Source of the DNA: an uncultured Chloroflexota bacterium
Lineage (GTDB): Bacteria > Chloroflexota > Dehalococcoidia > UBA3495
DNA: 18,145 nucleotides
Assembly: GCA_913020235.1 (NCBI GenBank)
Contig: CAJWBT010000010.1
Coordinates: forward strand, 1 to 18,145
Direction of reading: 5' to 3'
A program made the translations under genes and the position numbers. Of this stretch, positions 1 through 7,760 are shown piece by piece (positions within the stretch are counted from its first letter, which is position 1; each line of letters starts with the position of its first letter). The notes beneath the pieces are model-generated. The model was not told the DNA's origin. It saw only the letters and a list, made by a program, of their open reading frames with translations, and did no database searches.

Positions 1-1109
1 TTGCACAGCCTGAGGGGATGGATGGGGACCGCGTTGCTCTCCATCTGGGCCTCCTGCCGCTCCTTGTTGGCGGTGTCCTGGGCCCGTAGCTTGTCAAGCC
101 AGGCGGCGCTGGCGCCCTTTCTTCGGTCTCCGATGGCCTCCGTAAGCTGCTGAAAGACCATCTTGGCATCGCCGACGATGCCGACATCCACCGCCCGGTT
201 GTGGCCGATCTCCGCGGAGTCGATGTCCACCTGTATCACTTTGGCGTCTCCATTGAACCGGGGAGCCTGGCCAAAAGCCAGCATGTAGTTGAACCGGGTG
301 CCCATGACCAACACGACGTCGGCCTCCCGGAACGCCAGGGAACGGGCGCCCAATAAGCACATTTCATGGTCGTCGGGGACGATCCCCCTGGTCTGGGGCG
401 TGGTGAAGAACGGAATGTTGGTCTTCTCCACGAACTCCTGGAACTCCGTGCCCGATTGGGACCAGAAGGTGCCGGTGCCGGCGAGGACTATGGGCCGCTC
501 CGCCTTGACCAGCATCTCCGCCGCTTCCTTGATCAGGTTGGGGTCCCCGGGGGGCCGGGCGGTGGTGCGAGAGCGCACCGGGTAGACCACTTCGCTTTCC
601 TCAACCTCTCCCTCAATTACGTCCACGGGCAGGTCCACGTAGGTCGGTCCCGGCTTCCCCGAAACCGCGTGCCGGAAGGCGTCGCTTATCACCTCGGGGA
701 TGCGCCTGGTCTCTATGGCCCGGTCCGCCCACTTGGTGACGGTCTTGAATACGGCCAGCTGGTCAAGCTCCTGCCAGCCCCCCTTGCCGAACAGGGCCAT
801 GGCGCTGGACCCTCCCAGGGTTATCACCGGGCAGCAGTCCACCAGGGCGTTGGCGACGCCGGTCACCGCGTTGGTCGCCCCAGGGCCGGCAGTGGTCATG
901 CAGACGCCCGGCCTGCCGGTCACCCGGGAGTAGGCGTGGGCTTCCATGGCGGAAGCCTGCTCGTGCCGCGTGTTGACGCCTTTGAGGCCCAGCGCGTGGC
1001 AATCGTTTATGATTCCGCCGATTGGGCCGCCCCGGAGGTAGAAAAAGATGTCAACTCCCTCGTTCTTCAGGGCCTTGGCAACTATTGCGGATCCCTTGAT
1101 TTTAGCCAT
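1..1109 (-). CDS. TPP-dependent 2-hydroxyacyl-CoA lyase / oxalyl-CoA decarboxylase / acetolactate synthase-like enzyme (C-terminus beyond window)
   Basis: An open frame of 369 codons runs from ATG at 1109 off the window edge with no stop, so the last third (TPP-binding domain with the GDG...N motif) is not visible. A GGAGG site sits 4 bases before the ATG. The N-terminal Pyr domain has the conserved glutamate in RHEQASAMEAHAYSR (E50), followed by the typical TTAGPGATNAVTGVANA stretch. The central domain includes a GTGTFW stretch, and later GARSLAFREADVVLVMGTR and VIQVDIDSAEIG, which resemble oxalyl-CoA decarboxylase and 2-hydroxyacyl-CoA lyase more than biosynthetic acetolactate synthase. Family members make or break C-C bonds next to a carbonyl. 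The gene is divergent from a run containing two CoA-transferases, which favours a CoA-thioester substrate. The superfamily is secure; the exact reaction is inferred. Confidence 0.88.
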   Translation of the reverse strand, partial: MAKIKGSAIVAKALKNEGVDIFFYLRGGPIGGIINDCHALGLKGVNTRHEQASAMEAHAYSRVTGRPGVCMTTAGPGATNAVTGVANALVDCCPVITLGGSSAMALFGKGGWQELDQLAVFKTVTKWADRAIETRRIPEVISDAFRHAVSGKPGPTYVDLPVDVIEGEVEESEVVYPVRSRTTARPPGDPNLIKEAAEMLVKAERPIVLAGTGTFWSQSGTEFQEFVEKTNIPFFTTPQTRGIVPDDHEMCLLGARSLAFREADVVLVMGTRFNYMLAFGQAPRFNGDAKVIQVDIDSAEIGHNRAVDVGIVGDAKMVFQQLTEAIGDRRKGASAAWLDKLRAQDTANKERQEAQMESNAVPIHPLRLC

Positions 1110-1520
1110 ATCTCCTCCCTAATTCTGGTTGAGGCTCCGAGATCAACCCTGGTAATTGGCTGTCAGACCGGCAGCCGCGCCTCCGGCAGTCGCACTGGGC
1201 AGTGGTCGGAAATGTTCCCTTTCAATCTTAGTGAACCTGAGGAAGGCGCTATCCTCGACGGGGACCATGGTAGTATTCCTGACGAGCGCCGTCAACCGTC
1301 CGGTCCGATGTGTGCCCGATGCCATTGTCGTCGACGGTCTTCAGTCCGCGGCGGTGCCTGGTGCGGGTGCGGCTTTCTTGTTGAGCCTGCGTTGTTGTGA
1401 TAAAGAAGACCGGGTATACTGCCCTTGCCCGCGTCGAGGACCGGGCCCGGTGCCGGGTGACTTCCACCGCCGTCGGTGGGCCGGCCCCGCGGGTTACGCC
1501 ATGGAGAAGGAGGAGAGCGG
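1110..1520. other. Divergent intergenic region between the TPP enzyme and the SDR operon
   Basis: These 411 bases hold no convincing gene. The minus-strand gene's Shine-Dalgarno site lies at 1113-1118. A sigma70-like promoter for the plus-strand run lies at 1392-1420. Between it and the SDR start is a GC-rich leader with a self-complementary CCGGGCCCGG at 1441-1450 and a small hairpin, CCACCG/CGGTGG, at 1464-1479. No clear promoter was seen for the minus-strand gene. Confidence 0.5.
1392..1420 (+). promoter_or_regulatory. Candidate sigma70-type promoter of the SDR-CoA transferase operon
   Basis: TTGTTG at 1392-1397 and TATACT at 1415-1420 are separated by exactly 17 bases. The -10 is close to TATAAT; the -35 keeps only the TTG core. 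It lies 100 bases upstream of the SDR start, leaving a leader of about 95 bases. Confidence 0.5.
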
Positions 1521-2282
1521 ATGGACCTGGGACTGGCCGGAAAGGTGGCCTTCATAACCGGATCGGGACGTGGCATCGGTCACGCTTTCGCTCTCGCCTT
1601 TGCCAAGGAGGGAGCCTCGGTGGTGGTGGTGGAGATCGACGCCGAGCGGGCTGAAGGGACTGCCACGGAGATCGCCCAGCAAGGCAGCCGGGCCCTGGCC
1701 GTACCTTGTGACGTGGGCGACCAGGCGCAGGTCGAAAACGCGGTTCAGCGAACCCTCCGGGAATTCGGTCAGATCGACATTCTGATCAATGACGCTGTGA
1801 GTTCCCAGCTTTCCGGCTCCTTGCTGGAGATGACGGATGTACAGTGGGACGACAACTTCCGAGTGAACGTCAAAGGGAGTTTTTACTGCATGAAGGCGGT
1901 GGTGCCCCACATGATGGAGCGACGCTACGGCAAGATAATCAGCATGGCGTCGGTCGTGGGACGCCGGGGGTCGACCCCTCCGACCTCGCCGGCCTACGCG
2001 GGCTCCAAGGGGGCCGTCATAGCCTTGACGGCCAGCGCGGCCCGGGAGCTGGGGCCCCACAATATCAACGTCAACGCTATCGCTCCCGTCATGATCGACA
2101 CGCCCCGCTGGCGGGAGGTCCGCACCCCGGAGCAGATCGAACGGGCGGCCCAGGGGCCGCCGCTCCAGCGTCTGGGAAGGCCGGAGGACCTGGCCGGGCT
2201 GGCGCTGCTGTTGGCCTCGGACGCCTCCTCATTCATCTCGGGGCAGACGATCACGGTGGATGGAGGGACCCTGTGCATGTAG
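1521..2282 (+). CDS. Short-chain dehydrogenase/reductase (SDR) with altered NNAG motif
   Basis: Classical SDR of 253 residues, a normal length, which would oxidise a hydroxyl or reduce a keto group with NAD(P)H. The start at 1521 is preferred over upstream in-frame codons because AAGGAGGAG lies at 1507-1515 and the protein then begins just before the first beta strand. Visible are the cofactor motif TGSGRGIG (13-20), CDVGD near 63-67, the catalytic serine in SMASVVG (S144), and Y159 and K163 in YAGSK. D39 in VVEID (37-40), near the end of beta-2, may suit NAD rather than NADP. Two oddities: the NNAG motif reads NDAV (90-93), and the usual PG after the active site reads APVMIDTP. It is the first gene of the plus-strand run, so it probably acts on the same CoA-linked substrate. 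Confidence 0.92.
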   Translation: MDLGLAGKVAFITGSGRGIGHAFALAFAKEGASVVVVEIDAERAEGTATEIAQQGSRALAVPCDVGDQAQVENAVQRTLREFGQIDILINDAVSSQLSGSLLEMTDVQWDDNFRVNVKGSFYCMKAVVPHMMERRYGKIISMASVVGRRGSTPPTSPAYAGSKGAVIALTASAARELGPHNINVNAIAPVMIDTPRWREVRTPEQIERAAQGPPLQRLGRPEDLAGLALLLASDASSFISGQTITVDGGTLCM

Positions 2283-2372
2283 GGCCGGGACGCCGGCCTG
2301 TCCCGGCAGACGTCGAGACGGTCGCAATAGGGAATTCCGGGTAGCCCGCAAAACCGAGACAAGAGAGGAATC

Positions 2373-2783
2373 ATGCCGAAGGTTATCCCTGTACCCGATG
2401 AGCTGAGCAAGCCTTTCTGGGACGCGGTAAACGAAAAGCGGCTGGTTATGCAGAACTGCTCAGCCTGCGACAAGCTTCAGTACCCTCCGCAGGAAAAGTG
2501 TGCCGCCTGTGGCTCTGCCGAGAAGCTGGCGTGGAAAGAAGTAAGCGGCAGGGGCCGCATCTCTTCGTATATCGTCATCGAGGACGGCCGGCTCGACCGG
2601 CGCATGCCCGATCAACCCTACAATCTGGCCTTGATAATTCTGGATGAGGACCCGGGCATCAACTTTTACTCCAACCTTCCGGGAGTGCCGGTCGACGATG
2701 TTCCGGTGGGGGCCGCCGTCGAAGTGGTGTTCGAGGAGGTAGCACCGGGTCAATTGATCCACGAGTGGCGGGTGGTTACGTAG
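2373..2783 (+). CDS. DUF35-type zinc-ribbon/OB-fold acyl-CoA-binding partner protein
   Basis: Protein of 136 residues, the usual size for stand-alone DUF35 proteins. An N-terminal helix (FWDAVNEKRLVMQNC) leads into a rubredoxin-like zinc ribbon, CSAC (C29, C32) and CAAC (C43, C46), then an OB-fold starting at SGRGRISSY (58-66). Such proteins bind the acyl-CoA and form a complex with thiolase-fold enzymes, as in Ltp2/ChsH2-type steroid side-chain aldolases and related systems. A purine-rich AGAGGA precedes the ATG by a few bases. It sits 90 bases after the SDR and 229 bases before a thiolase-fold gene, the pairing expected for a two-component thiolase or aldolase. The family is clear; the partner assignment is by context. 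Confidence 0.9.
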   Translation: MPKVIPVPDELSKPFWDAVNEKRLVMQNCSACDKLQYPPQEKCAACGSAEKLAWKEVSGRGRISSYIVIEDGRLDRRMPDQPYNLALIILDEDPGINFYSNLPGVPVDDVPVGAAVEVVFEEVAPGQLIHEWRVVT

Positions 2784-2862
2784 CGCTGCATCCAGAGTAT
2801 CTGTAGTTGATACACCGTGCACATCGAGGCAATCCAACAACTTCATAAGAGGCAGCTGTTGG

Positions 2863-2920
2863 CCCTTCGACATGCTCAGGACGAACGTATTTTTCCCGTT
2901 CGTGGTGAGCTTGTCGAACC
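2863..2920. repeat. REP-like imperfect intergenic palindrome
   Basis: Left arm 2863-2887 and right arm 2896-2920 are imperfect inverted copies sharing TTCGACA, GCTCA and ACGAACG blocks around a short T-rich loop. This TTCGACAAGCTCA...ACGAACGG type of palindrome recurs in intergenic regions of many bacterial genomes. Here it separates the DUF35 gene from the thiolase-fold gene and may form an mRNA hairpin. Confidence 0.6.
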
Positions 2921-3012
2921 ATAGCCGCTGGTTATTGGGGATGCACTACGGCTGTGCACTCCGACTCTTAGGTTGGTGGGATACGATTCCCAGACACAGG
3001 AAAGGGTGAGGA

Positions 3013-4329
3013 ATGACTTCGGAGAATCAATACTCGTGGCGGAGAAACCGGGAAGGGCTGGGGGTATGGGAGCATCGGGGCAAAGTGGCGGTCGCCGGAT
3101 ACGGGCATTCCCCGGTTGACCGGCGCTGGGACGGCACGTCCATGGACAAGACCCTCGGCGCCTACTCTGTCCTAGCTTGCCAGCGGGCCATGGAGGATGC
3201 CGGGGTGACTCCCGACCAGATAGACGGGGTCATCTGTTGCCAATCCCATATCGCCGGCCCCAGTGGCGGTCTCGCCGGCAGATGGGCGCCCCGGCCTTAC
3301 TTCGACCCGCCCTACGACTCGGAGTGGGGCCTCACCCTGGTGAACGCGGAGTGGCTGATAAAGCAGATGGGGCTGACCAACGTCAAGTACGCCCCCACCG
3401 GCGTTCCGGCCATCGGGGAGATGATGGGCCTCGCCGCCCAGGCGGTGGGCGATGGTCTCTGCACCACTTGTCTGGTGATCTACCCGACGGGCAATCTGGA
3501 AGGCCGCTATCGCCGGGGTGGAGAGAACGCGGACGACTACGCCAAAGGCGCCCGCCAATGGACCGTTCCATGGGGGAATCACGGGGGAAACGATTTCATC
3601 AACGCCTTCCCCCATGCCCAGTATTGCCTCAAATATGGCGGGGTCCACGACGATATGGCCCCCTTCGTGGTAAACCAGAACCGGAACGGACTGCTGTATC
3701 CGTGGGGGTTCAACGCCACCCATAATCTGGAGCCGCTTACCGTGGAGGACTATGTGACCTCGCGGTACATCCTGAAGCCTCTCAGGTTGTGGGACTGTGA
3801 CCGCCCGGTCAACGCGTCGGGAGCCTACCTTTTTACCACCGCCGAGCGGGCCAAGAATATGAAGCAAGCTCCCGTCTACATCCTGAACCATGTCCAGCAC
3901 GCGGCCCGCCAACGGAGCACCCAGGCAGTCCTGGACGAGCTGGAGGCGGAGACGGACCGGGTGGCCCGGATGATTTTCGAGGGCTCGGGGCTCGGTCCCA
4001 AGGACGTGGACATCTTCAACCCCTACGACGGCTACTCCACCATGACCCAGTTCTGGCTGGAGGCTTTCCAGTGGCATGGGGTGAAACGGGGAGACGCCTT
4101 CCAATTCTATGCCGACGATATCAGGGTCGAAGGGCCCCACCCCTTCAGCTCCGGCAGCGGGAACTTGGGGACCGGCCGCATGCGCACCGCCATGTGGACC
4201 GATAGCATCGAGCAGCTCAGGGGAACGGCGGGCCCGCGACAAGTTACTGTGCGAGCCGAGACTGCGGTGGGCGGATTCGGCCCACCCCTCGGTGGCGGCT
4301 GGGTCATGTTTGGCAAACACCCCAGCTAG
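3013..4329 (+). CDS. Thiolase-fold protein of the lipid-transfer (SCP2/Ltp2-like) type, lacking the usual nucleophilic Cys
   Basis: Protein of 438 residues. KVAVAGYGHSPVDRR at the N-terminus, a middle that scans tandem substrate sites, and a C-terminal half with FNPYDGYSTMTQF (about 335-347), GPHPFSSGSGNLGTGR (H376) and AVGGFGPPLGGGW place it in the thiolase superfamily. Where biosynthetic or degradative thiolases carry the reactive Cys, it reads APTGVPA (127-133), so no nucleophilic Cys is evident. This matches lipid-transfer-type members such as Ltp2, which do retro-aldol cleavage using Tyr residues; Y338 in NPYDGY is a candidate. GGTGAGG lies just before the ATG. The upstream DUF35 gene is its likely partner. 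Whether it is a thiolase, an aldolase or non-catalytic is not settled. Confidence 0.85.
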   Translation: MTSENQYSWRRNREGLGVWEHRGKVAVAGYGHSPVDRRWDGTSMDKTLGAYSVLACQRAMEDAGVTPDQIDGVICCQSHIAGPSGGLAGRWAPRPYFDPPYDSEWGLTLVNAEWLIKQMGLTNVKYAPTGVPAIGEMMGLAAQAVGDGLCTTCLVIYPTGNLEGRYRRGGENADDYAKGARQWTVPWGNHGGNDFINAFPHAQYCLKYGGVHDDMAPFVVNQNRNGLLYPWGFNATHNLEPLTVEDYVTSRYILKPLRLWDCDRPVNASGAYLFTTAERAKNMKQAPVYILNHVQHAARQRSTQAVLDELEAETDRVARMIFEGSGLGPKDVDIFNPYDGYSTMTQFWLEAFQWHGVKRGDAFQFYADDIRVEGPHPFSSGSGNLGTGRMRTAMWTDSIEQLRGTAGPRQVTVRAETAVGGFGPPLGGGWVMFGKHPS

Positions 4330-4362
4330 GATAAGGTCTCGTGAGTGGCTTGATACCCGGTC

Positions 4363-4400
4363 CGTCCTCCCGGCCCTTCCGCGGAAGGGCCGGGAGGACG
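4363..4400. repeat. Perfect 38-bp palindrome after the thiolase-fold gene
   Basis: Bases 4363-4381 are the exact reverse complement of 4382-4400, giving a 19+19 palindrome centred on CCGCGG. It lies 33 bases after the thiolase-fold stop and about 87 bases before the HAD gene. No T-run follows, so it is not a classic terminator; it may act as an mRNA-stabilising or attenuating hairpin. Confidence 0.7.
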
Positions 4401-4486
4401 ATCGCGGGGAGGCAATGTCGCACAATCTTGCCGATGTATAACTATTTACAAGACAGCGCGCTTGCCAATCCTATGGAGGGCCACAT

Positions 4487-4840
4487 TTGGCGAAACTGAT
4501 AAGTTTTGACATAGACGGAACACTGGAATTGGGCGACCCACCAGGGCCCATTACGATGGACATGGTGAGAAGGGCTAGAGAGTTGGGGTACGTCATCGGC
4601 AGCTGCTCCGACCGGACGTTAAGCAGCCAGCAACGCCTCTGGCGGGACAGCGAGATTCAGGTCGAATTTACCGTGCTCAAGCATCAACTGGACTCGGTGA
4701 AGGCGGAGTTCAGCGCGGAAGAGTATTACCACATCGGCGACACCGCGCTGGACCGCATGTACGCGGTACGGTCCGGGTTCGAATACCTTTTGCCGGCCGC
4801 TGCCGCCGCCCGGCTCTGGGACCATCCAAACTCCACCTGA
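4487..4840 (+). CDS. Small HAD-superfamily hydrolase-like protein
   Basis: Protein of 117 residues starting at TTG 4487, supported by GGAGGG at 4475-4480. Motif I is SFDIDGTLE (D8, D10), with both the nucleophile and acid/base Asp present. A motif II-type serine lies in VIGSCSDRT (39-41), a motif III lysine candidate is K65, and motif IV is HIGDTALDRMYA (D85, D89). It is much shorter than typical HAD phosphatases (about 200 or more residues) and has no room for a cap domain. Such cap-less forms act on large substrates or have a structural role. It is encoded between the thiolase-fold and CoA-transferase genes, so a role in the same pathway is possible but unproven. Confidence 0.75.
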   Translation: MAKLISFDIDGTLELGDPPGPITMDMVRRARELGYVIGSCSDRTLSSQQRLWRDSEIQVEFTVLKHQLDSVKAEFSAEEYYHIGDTALDRMYAVRSGFEYLLPAAAAARLWDHPNST

Positions 4841-4915
4841 TTCCCGGAACCGCGGTGGCTTGCCACGTTTTCCGGGCCGCCCGCCAAGCTTGAAGCGACC
4901 CACGAGAGGGATGAG

Positions 4916-6175
4916 ATGCCCCACAACGGAGTGCTTGCAGGTGTGCGTGTTCTCAGCCTGGAGCAGGTTCACGCCCTCCCGTGGGGCACGTCTTACCTGG
5001 CCGACCTCGGGGCTCAGGTCATCCGCGTCGAAAGCGTTGCCCACCTCCAGGACCGCAAAGCCGGGCCGTTTCCGGATGGCCGGCCGGGCGAGGAGTGGTG
5101 GAACGAGGGGGGAAACCTGGCCTACTACGGGACTCGCAACAAGCAGAGCCTCTGTCTGGATGTCGCGGACCCTCGAGGCAAAGAGATCTTCCTCAAGCTG
5201 GCGCAACACTGTGATATTGTCACCGATAATTTTCGCCCTGGGACCATGCACCGCTTCGGCTTCGACCATGACAGTCTCGCTGAACTGAACCCCCGAATCA
5301 TCACGCTGAGCTGCACTGCCTACGGCTATACCGGACCGTGGCGCCGGGCCGGCTCACGGGCCCGTACCGTGGACGCGGCTTGCGGGCTGTCCTACCTTAC
5401 CGGCTATGAGGATGGCCCCTCCCAACGGGCCAGCAATAACTACATGGACCACTCAACGGGGAACAACATTGCCTACGCGCTGTTGCTGGCCCTATACCGG
5501 CGCAACAAGACGGGCAAGGGTGTGCGCGTTGACCTCACCATGCTGGAGACCGGGGTGTCGGCCATTGGGCCGGCCATCCTCGAAGCTCAACGAGGCATCT
5601 CCCGGTCCCGATTGGGCTGTGGCCATTTGTGGAAGTCGCCCCATAACGTCTTCCCTTGCCGGGGCCAAGACCGTTGGATAGCCATCGCTGTATCCACCGA
5701 TGACCAGTGGCGGCGGCTCAAGAAGGCGATGGGTGACCCGGCATGGGCGATGGAACCTCGCTTCGATGCGGTGGCAAGCCGATGGCGGTGCCGCCACGAG
5801 TTAGGCGAGCTTTTGGGAAAGTGGACCGAGACCCAAGACGATCAGGAGTTGATGCACCACCTTCAGAATCACGGTGTGGCGGCGGGCGCCGTGCTGACCG
5901 CCGCGGACCTGGTGGCCAACCCCCACCTCCGCGAGCGGGGATACCTGGAGGAGTTCGAAAACGTTAACGTTCCCCAGGTTGGACCACGAGCCTACGCCGG
6001 GCGACCCTTCCGGATGCCGGGGATCGCCATGGCCATCAAGCACGTCGCGGCGTTGGGCGAGCACAACGAGGTGATACTCCGGGAGCTTGCCAACCTCTCC
6101 GATACAGAGATCGCCGGCCTAGCGGAGCAGGGGATAATTTCAAGCAGGCCCCTGCCGGACGAAGCAGCACCGTAG
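4916..6175 (+). CDS. CaiB/BaiF family (class III) CoA-transferase
   Basis: Protein of 419 residues, typical for the family. It opens with GVRVLSLEQVHALPWGTSYLADLGAQVIRVE, then NKQSLCLDVADPRGKEIF, DNFRPGTMHRFG and a GYTGPW segment. The catalytic aspartate is D178 in NNYMDHSTGNN, 21 residues before the conserved TGKG, as in this family, where it carries the acyl/CoA intermediate. The C-terminal portion includes ERGYLEEFENVNVPQVGPRAYAGRPFRMPG and ALGEHNEVI. Enzymes of this class move CoA between carboxylic acids such as formyl/oxalyl, succinyl/benzylsuccinate or carnitine. GAGAGGG at 4904-4910 supports the ATG at 4916 rather than an out-of-frame ATG at 4911. It is followed 107 bases later by a second paralogue; the two may work as different subunits or on different acids. 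Confidence 0.93.
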   Translation: MPHNGVLAGVRVLSLEQVHALPWGTSYLADLGAQVIRVESVAHLQDRKAGPFPDGRPGEEWWNEGGNLAYYGTRNKQSLCLDVADPRGKEIFLKLAQHCDIVTDNFRPGTMHRFGFDHDSLAELNPRIITLSCTAYGYTGPWRRAGSRARTVDAACGLSYLTGYEDGPSQRASNNYMDHSTGNNIAYALLLALYRRNKTGKGVRVDLTMLETGVSAIGPAILEAQRGISRSRLGCGHLWKSPHNVFPCRGQDRWIAIAVSTDDQWRRLKKAMGDPAWAMEPRFDAVASRWRCRHELGELLGKWTETQDDQELMHHLQNHGVAAGAVLTAADLVANPHLRERGYLEEFENVNVPQVGPRAYAGRPFRMPGIAMAIKHVAALGEHNEVILRELANLSDTEIAGLAEQGIISSRPLPDEAAP

Positions 6176-6282
6176 CTCCGACCAGATTAGACCGCAAGGG
6201 TCTGCTTGAATATCGAACCTGCGAGGCGCAACACGGAGGTCATGTTTCAACGGCACGACCAAGCCAAGACGCACCAATTAGT

Positions 6283-7488
6283 ATGGGAATCCTAGAAGAC
6301 ATAACGGTGTTGGAGCTGACCAACGGGCTGTCGGGGGCCTTCTGCGCCAAGCTCCTGGCCGACCAAGGGGCCAACACCATAAAGGTTGAACCCCCCGGGT
6401 GGGGAGACCCGGCTCGCCATGAACCTCCCTTCATCGACGGCGTACCCCATCCGGACCGCGGCACCCTCTTCCTGGCCTTCAACACCAACAAGCGGGGATT
6501 AACTCTGGATATAGAGCAAGCCGCCGGCCGCGACCTCTTTTTGCGGTTGGTGCAACGTGCCGACGTGCTTGTCGAGAGTCACCCGCCGGGCAGCTTGGAG
6601 AAACTCGGCCTGGGATATCCGGCCATGAGGGAAGCCAATCCTGGGCTTATCCTGACCTCCATCACCTACTTCGGGCAGACCGGGCCTTACGGGGATTATC
6701 AAGGCGGCGACCTGGTTGCCCAAGCTCTGGGAGGCTTCCTGTACGCGGTAACCGGCTCGGCCGCCAGCCCTCCCATGGGCACCGCCCTGGAGCAGATGGA
6801 GATCACCGCCGCCCGCGATGGGGCCATCGCCATCATGGCAGTCCTCCTCCAGCGTCAGCAAACCGGGGAAGGCCGGCATATTGACGTATCCACCATGGAG
6901 GCTGCGGTTAGCACTCCCTCCGCTTTGATCCAGCCCTACAGCTTTACCGGCCGCAGCCCGAGGAGGGGGGCCGGCGACGGCAACGTGATCGACGGAATGC
7001 ACCTTCCCACCAAGGACGGCGAAGTTACCTTGACCACCTCCGGCACCGGGGGGCGCCCCATGGAAGTATGGGCTGGGCTCCTGGAGGAACCGAGGTTGTT
7101 GGATGCCAAGTTTGCTACCCGTCCGCTTCGCATGGAGAATTGGCAGGAACTTTACGACCTGGTGGCCCCAGCTCTGACCCGGTGGCACAACCTGGACCTG
7201 ATGCGGGAAACGATGGCCCGGGGACTGGTTATCGGGCTGGTGCAGAGCCCCGAGCAAGTTGTGACCTCGCCACACCTGGAGGAGCGGGGGTACTTCGTCG
7301 AGATGGACCACTTCGAAGCCGGCGCCCTGAAGTATCCGGGGCCGGGCTTTCTGATGGATGGGGTGAACCCAATGGATGGCGGCCGGCCGGCTCCGGGTCT
7401 GGGAGAGCACAACGTGGAGATTCTTTGCGGCGAGTTGGGTCTATCCACCGAAGAGCTGGGCCTGCTCCGCGCGTCCAGGGTTATTTGA
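6283..7488 (+). CDS. CaiB/BaiF family CoA-transferase, second paralogue, with Glu at the catalytic Asp position
   Basis: Protein of 401 residues with full family architecture: ITVLELTNGLSGAFCAKLLADQG, NTNKRGLTLDIEQAAGRDLF, ESHPPGSLEKLGLG, TYFGQTGPYGDYQGGDL, RQQTGEGRHIDVSTMEAA and, at the end, GLGEHNVEIL. Counting back from TGEG, the residue aligned with the catalytic Asp is E173 in QMEITAARDG; another Asp (D179) follows six residues later. The enzyme may be altered in activity or serve as a partner of the first CoA-transferase. The ATG at 6283 has no Shine-Dalgarno within range; the nearest one (GGAGGT, 6235-6240) lies 42 bases upstream, and no in-frame standard start was found between them. 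A 17-codon frame (ATG 6242 to TAG 6295) overlaps the start and could couple translation. Confidence 0.9.
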   Translation: MGILEDITVLELTNGLSGAFCAKLLADQGANTIKVEPPGWGDPARHEPPFIDGVPHPDRGTLFLAFNTNKRGLTLDIEQAAGRDLFLRLVQRADVLVESHPPGSLEKLGLGYPAMREANPGLILTSITYFGQTGPYGDYQGGDLVAQALGGFLYAVTGSAASPPMGTALEQMEITAARDGAIAIMAVLLQRQQTGEGRHIDVSTMEAAVSTPSALIQPYSFTGRSPRRGAGDGNVIDGMHLPTKDGEVTLTTSGTGGRPMEVWAGLLEEPRLLDAKFATRPLRMENWQELYDLVAPALTRWHNLDLMRETMARGLVIGLVQSPEQVVTSPHLEERGYFVEMDHFEAGALKYPGPGFLMDGVNPMDGGRPAPGLGEHNVEILCGELGLSTEELGLLRASRVI

Positions 7489-7760
7489 CGCCGGACCGAA
7501 CCGGTGACGCATGGGGCCTACACCAGAGGCTGGAGCAGCGCGTGGTCCCGCGGGCGTACCGGGCCAGGCCGGGATTAGCCGGTTTCTCAATTCAATGGTT
7601 TTGCGGGGACCGCGTATTGTCCACGATGGCCCACCCTACAGTACAAGAGGTAGGACATTCTCGATGACCCCTGGCCTCACCCCGAAGGCCCACATTGCAG
7701 ACACCGTACGTGGGGGCACGGGCCAGCTCTAGCTCCGGTCTTCGCTTGTCACATCGTGGC

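Noticed and set aside
366..1400. Long plus-strand frame opposite the TPP enzyme
   Set aside because: GC-rich antisense shadow; the minus-strand translation has clear family motifs, whereas this one has none.
3172..4425. 417-codon minus-strand frame opposite the thiolase-fold gene
   Set aside because: Antisense shadow without recognisable motifs or a Shine-Dalgarno site; the plus strand codes a clear family member.
7489..7760. Region between the second CoA-transferase and the TetR gene
   Set aside because: Searched for terminators, promoters and IS ends between these convergent genes; no hairpin or repeat was strong enough to report.
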